Source: Sphingomonas sp. PAMC 26605
GTDB taxonomy: Bacteria > Pseudomonadota > Alphaproteobacteria > Sphingomonadales > Sphingomonadaceae
Assembly (NCBI RefSeq): GCF_000241485.1
Contig: NZ_JH584241.1
Coordinates: 2,760,131-2,824,130 of the forward strand
Direction: 5' to 3'
Length of the DNA: 64,000 nt
The notes below the pieces were generated by a model, which did not search any database, had not been told where the DNA came from, and saw only the letters and a program-made list of their open reading frames with translations. This document shows positions 45,873 to 56,224 of this stretch, piece after piece. The translations under genes and the position numbers were made by a program. Every line of letters starts with the position of its first letter. The first letter of the stretch is position 1.

Positions 45873-47051
45873 ATGGACCTTTCTGACGATCTGCAAACCG
45901 CCGCGCTGACGCATCTCGAAGCGCTGATCGGCTTCGACACCACGTCGCGCGATTCGAACCTCAGGCTGATCGAATATGTCGAAGCGTTCCTCGGCGGTCG
46001 CGGCGTAGCATCGCGGCGCGTGGCCAATGCCGACGGGTCGAAGGCCAATCTCTATGCGACGATCGGGCCGGCGGTGCCGGGCGGGGTGGTGGTGTCGGGG
46101 CATACCGATGTCGTGCCGGTCGATGGCCAGCCGTGGAGCAGCGATCCCTTCACGCTGACGCGGCGCGGCGCCCGGCTGTACGGGCGCGGCACGTGCGACA
46201 TGAAGGGCTTCCTCGCGCTCGCTTTGGCGGCGGTGCCGGCGTTCGCCCGCGGCGGGACCGCACGGCCGTTGCATCTCGCTTTCTCGTATGACGAGGAAGT
46301 CGGCTGCCTCGGAGCGCCGTCGATGATCCGCGAACTGGTGGCCGAGCTCCCCGCGCCAATCGCGGTAATCGTCGGCGAGCCCACCGAGATGGAGGTGGTG
46401 AGCGGCCATAAAGGGATCTCGACCTGGCGGGTGACGGTCACGGGGCACGAGGCGCATTCGAGCCTCACGCATCTCGGCGTGTCCGCCAATATGGTCGCGA
46501 TCGGGCTGATGGCGCAGTTGCGCACGCTGGCCGAGTCGTTCGAGCGGCATCCCGACCCCGATTCGCTTTACCACCCACCGCACGCGACGTTGACGGTCGG
46601 GCTGATGCACGGGGGGACCGCGGTCAATATCCTCGCGCGCGAATGCGGCTTCACGTTCGATCTGCGCACCCCGCCGGGGCAGGATCCCGATACGATCATA
46701 GCGCCGTTCATCGCGGCCTGCGCCGCCGAGGATCGCGCGCTCAAGCTGCGCTTTGCCGATGCCGGCGTCTCGGTCGCGCGGCGCTCGGCTACGCCCTCGT
46801 TCGCGCCCGAGCCAGAGGGCGCAGCCGAGATGCTGGCGCGACGTCTCGCTGGCGACAATGGCCCGGCGCGCGTCGTTCCCTATGCGGCCGAAGCGGGGCA
46901 GTTCCAGGGGGCGGGGTTCTCGACGATCATCTGTGGCCCGGGTTCGATCGAGCAGGCGCACCAGGCGGATGAGTATCTCGAGATCGCTCAGTTCGAGCGC
47001 GGCGCCGGTTTTATGCGGCGATTGATCGAAGCAATGGCGGTAGATCAATAA
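45873..47051 (+). CDS. argE: Acetylornithine deacetylase
   Basis: A 392-residue M20-family metallohydrolase that removes the acetyl group from N-acetylornithine in arginine synthesis. Metal-binding motifs are visible: SGHTDVVPVDGQPW, GRGTCDMKGFLAL with the bridging Asp, and SYDEEVGCLGAP with the catalytic Glu. GPGSIEQAHQADEY is the closing metal-His region. AGGA lies nine bases before the ATG. Succinyl-diaminopimelate desuccinylase is the nearest alternative, but GHEAHSSLTHLGVSAN and the DVVPVDGQPW pattern fit ArgE best. Confidence 0.93.
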   Translation: MDLSDDLQTAALTHLEALIGFDTTSRDSNLRLIEYVEAFLGGRGVASRRVANADGSKANLYATIGPAVPGGVVVSGHTDVVPVDGQPWSSDPFTLTRRGARLYGRGTCDMKGFLALALAAVPAFARGGTARPLHLAFSYDEEVGCLGAPSMIRELVAELPAPIAVIVGEPTEMEVVSGHKGISTWRVTVTGHEAHSSLTHLGVSANMVAIGLMAQLRTLAESFERHPDPDSLYHPPHATLTVGLMHGGTAVNILARECGFTFDLRTPPGQDPDTIIAPFIAACAAEDRALKLRFADAGVSVARRSATPSFAPEPEGAAEMLARRLAGDNGPARVVPYAAEAGQFQGAGFSTIICGPGSIEQAHQADEYLEIAQFERGAGFMRRLIEAMAVDQ

Positions 47052-47079
47052 AAAACTTCTATAGCCGCCAGTTAAGGGG

Positions 47080-47100
47080 GCACCCGATATCCACGGGTGC
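47080..47100 (+). terminator. Hairpin after argE
   Basis: GCACCCG (47080-47086) pairs with CGGGTGC (47094-47100) around ATATCCA, 28 bases past the argE stop. No T run follows, so termination is likely but not certain. Confidence 0.5.
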
Positions 47101-47204
47101 GGCAACCATAGTTAAGCAACGAAGTTGTGGGGCCGCGCGAGCGCTGCAATGTCAGACATTGCCGCATCAGCACTCCCGCTTGGTGACCCGACACCCGCGA
47201 TAAC

Positions 47205-47218
47205 CTATTTTAAAATAG
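47205..47218. promoter_or_regulatory. Perfect AT-rich palindrome in the argE-EAL gap
   Basis: CTATTTTAAAATAG is a perfect 14-bp palindrome in an otherwise GC-rich genome. It lies about 235 bases before the EAL gene. It could be a regulator site; no factor can be named. Confidence 0.5.
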
Positions 47219-47253
47219 ACTGAATCTCGCGGATATCGGGCCGGTACGAGGAT

Positions 47254-47307
47254 TTAGAAGGGGCGCGACGTTTCGCCGTAGATCAACGCGAGGATAAAAC
47301 GCAACAT
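47254..47307 (-). CDS. Possible 17-residue peptide
   Basis: On the minus strand GGGAG lies seven bases before an ATG that opens MLRFILALIYGETSRPF and a stop. The ribosome site is good and the peptide is part hydrophobic, but a frame this short can easily arise by chance. It sits in a 400-base gap where no other gene was found. Confidence 0.3.
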   Translation of the reverse strand: MLRFILALIYGETSRPF

Positions 47308-47324
47308 TACTTTTCTCCCATATT

Positions 47325-47340
47325 GCACTCAGTTGAGTGC
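47325..47340. promoter_or_regulatory. Inverted repeat, possible operator
   Basis: GCACTCA and TGAGTGC flank a two-base centre (GCACTCAGTTGAGTGC). It lies just upstream of the 17-residue frame on one strand and about 110 bases before the EAL gene on the other. Symmetry and size suit a dimeric regulator. Confidence 0.5.
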
Positions 47341-47344
47341 CAAA

Positions 47345-47369
47345 CATCCTTAATAGATTGTTAAGGATG
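47345..47369. promoter_or_regulatory. Inverted repeat with 9-bp arms before the EAL gene
   Basis: CATCCTTAA (47345-47353) and TTAAGGATG (47361-47369) are perfect arms around TAGATTG. The low GC makes it a poor terminator and a better operator. It begins four bases after the preceding inverted repeat. Confidence 0.5.
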
Positions 47370-47451
47370 AAGCAATCGCGTCTTGGCGCGTGGGGAGATC
47401 ACGGGAGGCGCCTTAACGCTTCTTTCAAAGCTGCCCATTAGCGGAAGGGAC

Positions 47452-48849
47452 ATGGCGCGTCCTCAGCAACCCCCGCTACCTCCTCGCCGTCCGGCGCGAG
47501 GAAAGCCACGAAGCGTCGCGGTTGAAGCGGGAAGCGCGCCTACCGTGGGAGTGCCGCGCCGCGTCGGGGCAAAAGCCGGCGTGCAGCGTGGTGATACGGG
47601 CGGCGACACCGGCGCTTGGCACTTCGTATGTTTGGTTCAGATCGGAAATTTCGCAGCCTTACGCCGTCACCTCGGGCCAGCCCGTGCCGAGGACTTAGCT
47701 CGCGTACTCGAAGCCCGCATCGCGCTGGCCTTGCCCGACGCATCGACATTGGCGATCGGTCGAGCAACGATCGAGATCAGGTTCATCGGTCCGGATTTCG
47801 CGGCACTCGAGATCGCAGTGGCCGATCTGCGGGCGGCTACCGAGCCGCCGTTCGATATCGATACCGTGTTGCACAGCTTCGAAATTCTCGTGGGCGCGGC
47901 CGGCGCCCCGCGCGACACGACCGAGGACGTTCGCCTGGTAGAGGAAGCAGAGGGCGCGCTCGACGATTCGCATGTCGAGCAGGCTACCGTCCTGCGCGAC
48001 CTATCGGCTGGCACGGCAGCGTTCGATCGCTTGACGCTGACGCGCGAACTGCCCCGCGCGATCGCGGGCGGCGAGATGTTTCTCCAATATCAGCCGAAGG
48101 TGAACGTCCGGAAGCAGGAGATTAGTAGCGCCGAGGCGTTGGTACGGTGGCAGCATCCGGTCCGCGGCTTGATCCTGCCCGGCGATTTCATCACCGTTGC
48201 CGAAGAGGCCCGGCAAATCTCGGCGCTGACGCTGTGGACGATCGACGAGGTGATCCGCGATCAGCGGACGCTGGCCGCGGATGGCCACGACCTCACGATC
48301 TTCATCAATATCTCCGGCCAGTTGTTGGGCGACAAACATTTCGTCGAGGCAGCATGCGCCGCGGTGCGCGCGGGTAATGTCAAGATCGGGTTCGAAATCA
48401 CCGAAACCGCCGTCATCCGCGATCCCGAATCCGCAATCGCGAACCTACAGATACTTGCTGACCAAGGCATCGTCATCGCCATCGACGATTACGGGGCTGG
48501 CTTGTCGTCGCTCGCTTATCTCAAGCAACTGCCGGCGCGCGAACTCAAGATCGATAAGATGTTCGTCCTGCAATTGACCAGCAGCAACCGCGATCCCTTG
48601 ATCGTACGCTCGACGATCGATCTTGCGCACGCGCTCGATATGGAAGTGACCGCAGAAGGAGTCGAGACCCAAGCGGCGATGGCGCTTCTTTCGGTGATGG
48701 GCTGCGATATGATCCAGGGATATCTGATCAGCCGTCCGATCTCGATCGACGCCTTTCGGCGCTTCCTGCACGATTATCGCGCACGTCCCGCGGAAGATCC
48801 CCGTAAGTCGATGTTTCAGCGCCCCGCCGCGTTCTGGAAAAGCGCCTGA
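47452..48849 (+). CDS. Cyclic-di-GMP phosphodiesterase (EAL) with degenerate GGDEF
   Basis: A 465-residue signalling protein. The C-terminal EAL domain (from about residue 195) keeps the catalytic set: EALVRW (228), NISG, EITE, DDYGAG (from 346), KIDK and AEGVE, then QGYLISRP, so it should break down cyclic di-GMP. Residues ~55-170 have the outline of a GGDEF domain, but the GGDEF motif is gone, so it probably does not make cyclic di-GMP. The N-terminal 50 residues are Pro/Arg-rich. No membrane helix. GGAAGGG precedes the chosen ATG. Upstream is a palindrome-rich gap; downstream a histidine kinase. Confidence 0.9.
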   Translation: MARPQQPPLPPRRPARGKPRSVAVEAGSAPTVGVPRRVGAKAGVQRGDTGGDTGAWHFVCLVQIGNFAALRRHLGPARAEDLARVLEARIALALPDASTLAIGRATIEIRFIGPDFAALEIAVADLRAATEPPFDIDTVLHSFEILVGAAGAPRDTTEDVRLVEEAEGALDDSHVEQATVLRDLSAGTAAFDRLTLTRELPRAIAGGEMFLQYQPKVNVRKQEISSAEALVRWQHPVRGLILPGDFITVAEEARQISALTLWTIDEVIRDQRTLAADGHDLTIFINISGQLLGDKHFVEAACAAVRAGNVKIGFEITETAVIRDPESAIANLQILADQGIVIAIDDYGAGLSSLAYLKQLPARELKIDKMFVLQLTSSNRDPLIVRSTIDLAHALDMEVTAEGVETQAAMALLSVMGCDMIQGYLISRPISIDAFRRFLHDYRARPAEDPRKSMFQRPAAFWKSA

Positions 48850-48906
48850 CCATTCACCGCTGGCAGGTTAGCGTGCCTTTAACGGATTAGGCTGCAAAAG
48901 GCGACA

Positions 48907-51369
<2,463 letters not shown>

Positions 51370-51429
51370 AATAGAGATGCCAGTAATGTCGTATTTTTCC
51401 TATCCGTTCCACTGCCGGGTGATGCCGTG

Positions 51430-51819
51430 ATGAACATTCTGTTCATCGAAGACGACCCGATGAACCGGCGGGTGGTGAAGGACATGCTCGACGTCGCCGG
51501 CGCGACGATGACGGGCGCGGAAAGCGGAGAGGCCGGGCTTGCGTTGATCGACACGCAGGACTTCGTGATCGTGCTGCTCGATCTGCGCATGCCGGGGATG
51601 GACGGTTTCGAGACGCTGCGCCGGATCCGGGCGCGCGGCGACGCCAAGGCCTCGCTGCCGGTGATCGTGCTGACCGCCGACACCGCCGTCGACCTGCGCG
51701 AGCGCTGTTTGGCCGAGGGCGCCGACGAAGTGCTGTTCAAGCCGGTCGCGATGGATTCGCTGTTCGATGCGATCGGTCGCATGCTCGCCAAGGGCGAGGG
51801 CGACGGGATGATCGGCTGA
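51430..51819 (+). CDS. Single-domain response regulator
   Basis: A 129-residue CheY/DivK-like receiver without an output domain. The acidic pair is Glu7-Asp8-Asp9, the phospho-accepting Asp51 is in LLDLRMPGMDG, Thr82 is in VLTAD and Lys104 in FKPV; all key residues are present. It follows the hybrid kinase by 60 bases and likely receives phosphate from it in place of the kinase's own altered receiver. ATG at 51430 is preferred to a GTG one codon earlier. Confidence 0.93.
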   Translation: MNILFIEDDPMNRRVVKDMLDVAGATMTGAESGEAGLALIDTQDFVIVLLDLRMPGMDGFETLRRIRARGDAKASLPVIVLTADTAVDLRERCLAEGADEVLFKPVAMDSLFDAIGRMLAKGEGDGMIG

Positions 51820-52662
51820 TCAGGCCTCGTCGCGTCCGCCCAGCGCGGTTTTCAACGACGTTTTCGCGCTGCCGCGGCGCGCCGGTTGTGGTTGCGACGG
51901 GGCGGGCGACCAGCCGGTAAGATAGACGATATCAAACGTTTCGGCAGTCTTGCCGTCGGGGTCGGCGCGCGCGGCGAAGAGCTCGGCGGCGCGCGCGAGC
52001 GTGTCGCGCCGCAACGGGCTCCGGTCGCGCAGAATGTTGGTCGCGCCCATGCCGCGCAAATCGCGCAGCAGCCCGGCGATGCCGCGATAGCGCACGCTCA
52101 GCGCTTCGATGTCGGCGACGGGCAGTGCGAAGCCCGCGCGCATCAGCAGGTCGCCCGCCGAACGCACGTCGATCTGCGGATGGATTCGCGCCGCCGGCCG
52201 GTCGCGCTCCGCCTCGCGTAAAACGGCGCGAAGCGTCGAGAGCGTTCCCATCCCGCAAAAGGCCGCGAGAAAGAGGCCATCGGGGCGCAAGGCGCGCCGC
52301 GCGAGCATCAGCGCGCCGGGGAGATCGTTGACGCTATCGAGGACGCCCGCCGACACCACCAGATCGAAGGTGCCGGCGGCGAAGGGGAGGCGGTCTTCAT
52401 CGGCCTGGATGCCGCCGGCCCGCGCGGCGAAGACCGCGCCCGCATCGCACCGCGTCACCGTCGCGCCGGGAGGCACCGGCAGCGCGCCGTCGAAACAGCC
52501 GAGATCGAGCATTTCGGTAAAGCGATGCGTCACGCTGGCCAGCCGCTCGGCGATCCCCTCGAGCATCGCGGCGCGCAGAAAGTCGAAGGTCGCAAAGTCG
52601 GGGGCGGCGCGGTCGCGGCGCCGCTGGCGTGCGGCGCGGTCGAAGATGTCGGGATCGCTCAT
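51820..52662 (-). CDS. SAM-dependent methyltransferase-fold protein, NDUFAF5-like
   Basis: A 280-residue protein with the class I methyltransferase fold. LDLGCFDGALP is motif I, FDLVVSAGVLDSVND is motif IV and ALRPDGLFLAAFCG motif VI. The N-terminal DIFDRAARQRRRDRAAPDF is characteristic of the NDUFAF5 group, whose human member is an arginine hydroxylase needed for complex I assembly; BioC is the other well-known relative. No biotin genes are nearby, which favours the complex I role. It starts at the ATG at 52662 and is divergent from comF. Its stop abuts the receiver stop. Confidence 0.8.
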   Translation of the reverse strand: MSDPDIFDRAARQRRRDRAAPDFATFDFLRAAMLEGIAERLASVTHRFTEMLDLGCFDGALPVPPGATVTRCDAGAVFAARAGGIQADEDRLPFAAGTFDLVVSAGVLDSVNDLPGALMLARRALRPDGLFLAAFCGMGTLSTLRAVLREAERDRPAARIHPQIDVRSAGDLLMRAGFALPVADIEALSVRYRGIAGLLRDLRGMGATNILRDRSPLRRDTLARAAELFAARADPDGKTAETFDIVYLTGWSPAPSQPQPARRGSAKTSLKTALGGRDEA

Positions 52663-52706
52663 CGTCGCGCTTGTGCCGCCGCGGCGCGCGGGCGACAAGG
52701 GTCGAC

Positions 52707-53468
52707 GTGTCGCGCTGGCTCGCTCCCTTGCGTTTCGTCGCCGATTTCGCGCTCCCGCCGCGCTGTCCGGGGTGCGGCGCTGTGGTTGGGAACGACCATC
52801 TCTTCTGTGCCGCCTGCTGGGGCAAGCTGCACTTCCTCGCGCCGCCGTGGTGCGCCGCCTGCAACCGCCCGTTCGCTTATGATCGCGGGGCGGACGCGCG
52901 CTGCGCGCGCTGCCTCGCCGATCCGCCACGGCACGCCGGGATCTACGCCGCGGTCGCCTATGGCGAGGTCGCGCGCGGCGTGGCGCTACGCCTCAAATAT
53001 GGCGGGCGGACCGCGCTTGCCGAAACCGTCGGTCGGCAGATGGCGCGGCTGCTCCCGGCCGGCGCCGATTTGCTCGTTCCGGTGCCGTTGCATCGCTGGC
53101 GCTTGTGGGAGCGCGGCTTCAATCAGGCCGCGCTGATCGCAGCCGCGATCACGCGCGCTTGCGGGGTGCCGCACGATCCGCTGGTGCTGCGCCGCGTGCG
53201 TGCAACGCCGCCCTTGCGCGCGATGGGCGCCAGGGCGCGCGCGCGCGCCGTCGCCGGTGTTTTCCGCGTCGTCGATCCGCACGCCAGGGTACGCGGGCGG
53301 AGCGTGGTTCTGGTCGATGACATCTACACCAGCGGGGCAACGACCGATGCCTGCGTGCGGACGCTGCTGCGGGCGGGAGCGGCGACGGTTTCGATCGTGT
53401 GCTGGGCACGCGTGCTCGATGACGAGCGCGACACCAGAGGCTGGGATGCGGATGGCACCGCTCGCTGA
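52707..53468 (+). CDS. comF: ComF family phosphoribosyltransferase-like protein
   Basis: A 253-residue ComF/GntX-type protein. An N-terminal double zinc-binding region carries CPGCGAVV, CAACWGKL, CAACNRPF and CARCL. The C-terminal part has the phosphoribosyl-pyrophosphate loop VVLVDDIYTSGATTDA and the ERGFNQAAL family motif. ComF aids DNA uptake in competent bacteria, although the gene is found widely in non-competent ones. The start is a GTG with AAGGG five bases upstream. It is followed by grxC. Confidence 0.88.
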   Translation: MSRWLAPLRFVADFALPPRCPGCGAVVGNDHLFCAACWGKLHFLAPPWCAACNRPFAYDRGADARCARCLADPPRHAGIYAAVAYGEVARGVALRLKYGGRTALAETVGRQMARLLPAGADLLVPVPLHRWRLWERGFNQAALIAAAITRACGVPHDPLVLRRVRATPPLRAMGARARARAVAGVFRVVDPHARVRGRSVVLVDDIYTSGATTDACVRTLLRAGAATVSIVCWARVLDDERDTRGWDADGTAR

Positions 53469-53503
53469 TTGACAAGCACGGTCTGCGTCCACATCTTTGA
53501 TCC

Positions 53504-53761
53504 ATGCCAAAGATCGAAATCTATACCAAAGCCTTTTGTCCCTATTGTGCGCGTGCGATGAGATTGCTCGCGTCGAGGGGCGCCACGCCCGAGGAGTTCG
53601 ACATCACGATGGGCGGTCCCAAGCGCGCCGAGATGCTCGAGCGCGCGAACGGCGGCACCACCGTCCCGCAGATTTTCATCGACGGCCAGCATGTCGGGGG
53701 ATCGGACGATCTTGCTGCGCTCGAGCGCGCCGGCAAGCTGGACGTTCTGCTCGCGGCATGA
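53504..53761 (+). CDS. grxC: Glutaredoxin 3
   Basis: An 85-residue dithiol glutaredoxin that uses glutathione to reduce disulfides. The active site is CPYC at residues 12-15, and the glutathione-binding TVPQIFIDGQHVGGSDD is intact. It overlaps the next gene by four bases (ATGA), suggesting that redox and amidase products are made together. Confidence 0.96.
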   Translation: MPKIEIYTKAFCPYCARAMRLLASRGATPEEFDITMGGPKRAEMLERANGGTTVPQIFIDGQHVGGSDDLAALERAGKLDVLLAA

Positions 53762-54579
53762 AGATCGCGCTGGCGCAGCTGACGAGCGGGATCGACCCCG
53801 CCGCCAACGCCAGCACGATTGTGTCGGCGATCGCCGAAGCCGCCGCCGCGGGCGCGATGATGCTGTTCACGCCCGAAATGTCGGGGCTGGTCGATCGTGA
53901 CCGGAGCCGTGCGGCCAAGGTGCTGTGTCGCGAGGAGCACGACGGCGTGCTCGCCGCGGTCCGCGCCGCTGCGGCGGAGCATCGGCTGTGGGTCCATCTC
54001 GGCTCGCTCGCGGTGCTCGGTGATGATGGCCGGCTCGCCAATCGCGCCTTCGTGATCGACGAAAGCGGCGCAATCCGCGCACGGTATGACAAGCTCCATC
54101 TGTTCGACGTCGATCTGCCGAGCGGCGAAAGCTGGCGCGAGTCGGCGAGCTATGCGCCGGGGCAGGGGGCGGTCGTGGTCGAGAGTCCAGTCGGGGCGCT
54201 CGGCCTGTCGATCTGCTACGATCTGCGCTTCGCCGATCTCTATCGCGCGCTGAGCGATGCCGGCGCGACGGTGCTGGCGATTCCCGCGGCCTTCACCCGC
54301 CCGACCGGAGCGGCGCACTGGCATATCCTGATGCGCGCGCGCGCAATAGAGGCGGCGGCGTACGTCGTCGCGGCGGCGCAGACCGGCACGCACGCCGACG
54401 GCCGCGCGACCTATGGCCATTCGCTGGTAATCGATCCGTGGGGCGAAGTGGTGCTCGACATGGGCGAGGCGGCGGGGATCGGCTATGCCGAGATCGACCC
54501 GGCGCGCGTCGCCGATGTTCGCGCGCGGATCCCGGTGCTGGCGCATCGCCGGCCGATCCCGGAGGTCGCATCGGTGTGA
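53758..54579 (+). CDS. Nitrilase-superfamily amidohydrolase (Nit1-like)
   Basis: A 273-residue carbon-nitrogen hydrolase. The Glu-Lys-Cys triad is seen: Glu in FTPEMSG, Lys in YDKLHLFDVDLP and Cys in SICYDLRFADLY. The KLHLFDVDLPSGESWRES stretch is typical of the Nit1 branch, which repairs deaminated glutathione; lying behind grxC fits a glutathione theme. It overlaps both neighbours by four bases. Confidence 0.9.
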   Translation: MKIALAQLTSGIDPAANASTIVSAIAEAAAAGAMMLFTPEMSGLVDRDRSRAAKVLCREEHDGVLAAVRAAAAEHRLWVHLGSLAVLGDDGRLANRAFVIDESGAIRARYDKLHLFDVDLPSGESWRESASYAPGQGAVVVESPVGALGLSICYDLRFADLYRALSDAGATVLAIPAAFTRPTGAAHWHILMRARAIEAAAYVVAAAQTGTHADGRATYGHSLVIDPWGEVVLDMGEAAGIGYAEIDPARVADVRARIPVLAHRRPIPEVASV

Positions 54580-55046
54580 TCGTGTTCGATTTGCGCTGTT
54601 CGCGTGCGCATGTTTTCGAAGCTTGGTTCGGATCGAGTGCGACATTCGAGGAACAACGCGAACGTGGCCTGCTCGTCTGCCCGGTGTGCGGCGACACTGC
54701 GATAGGCAAGGCGGTGATGGCACCCAATGTCGGCGCGAAAGGCAACAGCCGTAATGTGGTCGCCGCCAAGCCTGGTTCGGCTTCCGCGGTATCGCCGACG
54801 CCGTCGCCTCAAGCGCTCAAGGCCGCGCTCCAGGCGATTGCCGCGGCACAGGCCAAGGCGCTCGAGACGTCGCGCTGGGTCGGACGGGGTTTTGCGGATC
54901 AGGCGCGCGCGATGCATGTCGGAGAAACGGCGTCCGTACCCATTCACGGTGAGACAACCCTCGCCGAGGCGAAGGCGCTGGTCGACGAAGGCGTGCCGGT
55001 CGCGCCGCTCCTGCTTCCCGTGGTGCCGCCGGATGCGCTCAATTGA
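54576..55046 (+). CDS. DUF1178 family protein
   Basis: A 156-residue protein beginning VIVFDLRCSRAHVFEAWFGS, with a rubredoxin-like CPVCG later, as in all DUF1178 proteins; these cysteines may bind a metal. The rest is an Ala/Pro linker and a helical tail ending with ALVDEGVPVAPLLLPVVPPD. It starts with GTG (GGAGG nine bases upstream), overlapping the amidase gene. Function unknown, but the order grx-nit-DUF1178 is familiar in alphaproteobacteria. Confidence 0.9.
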   Translation: MIVFDLRCSRAHVFEAWFGSSATFEEQRERGLLVCPVCGDTAIGKAVMAPNVGAKGNSRNVVAAKPGSASAVSPTPSPQALKAALQAIAAAQAKALETSRWVGRGFADQARAMHVGETASVPIHGETTLAEAKALVDEGVPVAPLLLPVVPPDALN

Positions 55047-55137
55047 ACGATAGCGCGTAAGCCGCCGTGCCCGACTGCGGTAACGCGCCGCCAGCCCGAT
55101 TGACCGATCGCGCACCGCACAGTACCACGCGCGCGGA

Positions 55138-55214
55138 GCCCCCGTAGCTCAGGTGGATAGAGCGACGGTTTCCTAAACCGCAGGCCGGTGGTTCGAATCC
55201 ACTCGGGGGCACCA
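55138..55214 (+). tRNA. tRNA-Arg (anticodon CCT)
   Basis: A 77-base cloverleaf with acceptor arm GCCCCCG/CGGGGGC, D arm GCTC/GAGC, anticodon loop TTCCTAA with anticodon CCT (reads AGG), T loop TTCGAAT and an encoded CCA end. The anticodon stem has one A-C mismatch at its top. Confidence 0.96.
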
Positions 55215-55324
55215 TTGTCATCCGACGGATATCGGGAGCGCCGTCCTAGCCCAACGCCTGCGCTTTTCCTGCCCTTTAACCCAATGAGACGGGCGGATCG
55301 CCGCCCGCGGAATCGTGAAATCCT

Positions 55325-55510
55325 ATGACACCCAGCGAAACCTACCGCGCCAACGCCGCTGCGCAGCGCGAAGCCGCGCAAAAGACGACTCTCGCCAACC
55401 GTCGCGAAATGCACGAGCGTTCGGCTTATGCGTGGGAAGCGATGGCGGAGGCGAATGAGGCGACCGCGGCCCGCGCGGTGGTCAACGCTGCGGCGAAACT
55501 CGCCGGCTGA
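55325..55510 (+). CDS. Small helical protein of unknown function
   Basis: A 61-residue, Ala/Arg/Glu-rich protein (MTPSETYRANAAAQREAAQK then NRREMHERSAYAWEAMAEAN) that should be mostly helical and cytoplasmic. It looks like a small protein repeatedly seen in sphingomonads, but I cannot name a family. A strong hairpin lies just downstream. No clear ribosome site is seen, so the exact start could differ. Confidence 0.65.
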   Translation: MTPSETYRANAAAQREAAQKTTLANRREMHERSAYAWEAMAEANEATAARAVVNAAAKLAG

Positions 55511-55542
55511 GCGCGGCAAAATTCTACTGTTCTAAAACGCCC

Positions 55543-55574
55543 GACACCGACACACGGCCAAGTGTGTCGGTGTC
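55543..55574. terminator. Strong bidirectional hairpin terminator
   Basis: GACACCGACACA (55543-55554) and TGTGTCGGTGTC (55563-55574) form a perfect 12-bp stem with an 8-base loop between two convergent genes; a TTTTAGA run precedes it on the minus-strand exit side. Confidence 0.8.
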
Positions 55575-55599
55575 ATGGTGCCGGTCTGTCCGATAAGGA

Positions 55600-55881
55600 T
55601 CAGGCTTTCATGTGGCCGGCAAGGTGCTTGTTCATCTCGAACATGGTGACCTTGTCCTTGCCGAAAATCTTCTTCAGCTTCTCGTCGGCGACGATCTCGC
55701 GCTTGTTCTCCGGATTCTGGAGATCATGCTGCTTGATGTACGCCCAGACCTTGCTGATCACTTCGCTGCGCGGCAGCTTGTCGGCACCGACGATCGCGGC
55801 GAGATCGGCCGAAGGGGTGATGGGCGCAAAGATGCCGCCGGTCTTGGGGGCGTCGCTCTTTGCGGTAGGGGTCTTAGCCAT
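55600..55881 (-). CDS. SWIB/MDM2-domain protein
   Basis: A 93-residue protein with one SWIB domain (FAPITPSADLAAIVGADKLP, SEVISKVWAYIKQHDLQNP, DEKLKKIFGKDKVTMFEMN). In eukaryotes the fold belongs to chromatin remodellers; in bacteria it occurs in chlamydiae and in many alphaproteobacteria as a small solo protein of unclear role, perhaps DNA- or topoisomerase-related. AAGGAA lies five bases before the ATG. It follows the DUF2945 gene by 41 bases. Confidence 0.92.
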   Translation of the reverse strand: MAKTPTAKSDAPKTGGIFAPITPSADLAAIVGADKLPRSEVISKVWAYIKQHDLQNPENKREIVADEKLKKIFGKDKVTMFEMNKHLAGHMKA

Positions 55882-55922
55882 GGATATTCCTTCCTGGTGT
55901 GCCGTTAAAACCGACATCGGTT

Positions 55923-56126
55923 TCACGCCTTCGTTAGCGCTGCGCTCTTGTGCGCTGCCTTTCCGCCATTGTCACTCCTAACAATGAACTCGGGATTGTC
56001 GGGGGAGGCCGCGACTTTGTGCCCTTTGATCGTGGTCGGCTTGGTCTGCTTCTTCTCGACCACGCCGTGAGCCTCGCCGCCGTGCGACTTCCAGGTGACG
56101 TGGTCACCGGCCTTGGGTTCCTTCAT
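55923..56126 (-). CDS. DUF2945 (HVA1 family) small protein
   Basis: A 67-residue basic protein of the DUF2945/hypervirulence-associated family: DHVTWKSHGGEAHGVVEKKQ, followed by a Lys/Thr-rich section and EFIVRSDNGGKAAHKSAALT. The fold is a small Tudor-like barrel. The ATG at 56126 has GGAG seven bases upstream. It pairs with the SWIB gene and both lie on the minus strand. Confidence 0.88.
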   Translation of the reverse strand: MKEPKAGDHVTWKSHGGEAHGVVEKKQTKPTTIKGHKVAASPDNPEFIVRSDNGGKAAHKSAALTKA

Positions 56127-56224
56127 CGTCAATCTCCTATCGATCGAGCAAGGAGCGCATGACAGGCCGATTCAGTTGCATCGCCCCGCCACGCCCGCTG
56201 GCCGCCAGCCGCCGCCCTGACGCG

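Noticed and set aside
47383..47451. Upstream TTG start for the EAL protein
   Set aside because: No ribosome site before the TTG, whereas the ATG at 47452 has GGAAGGG just upstream.
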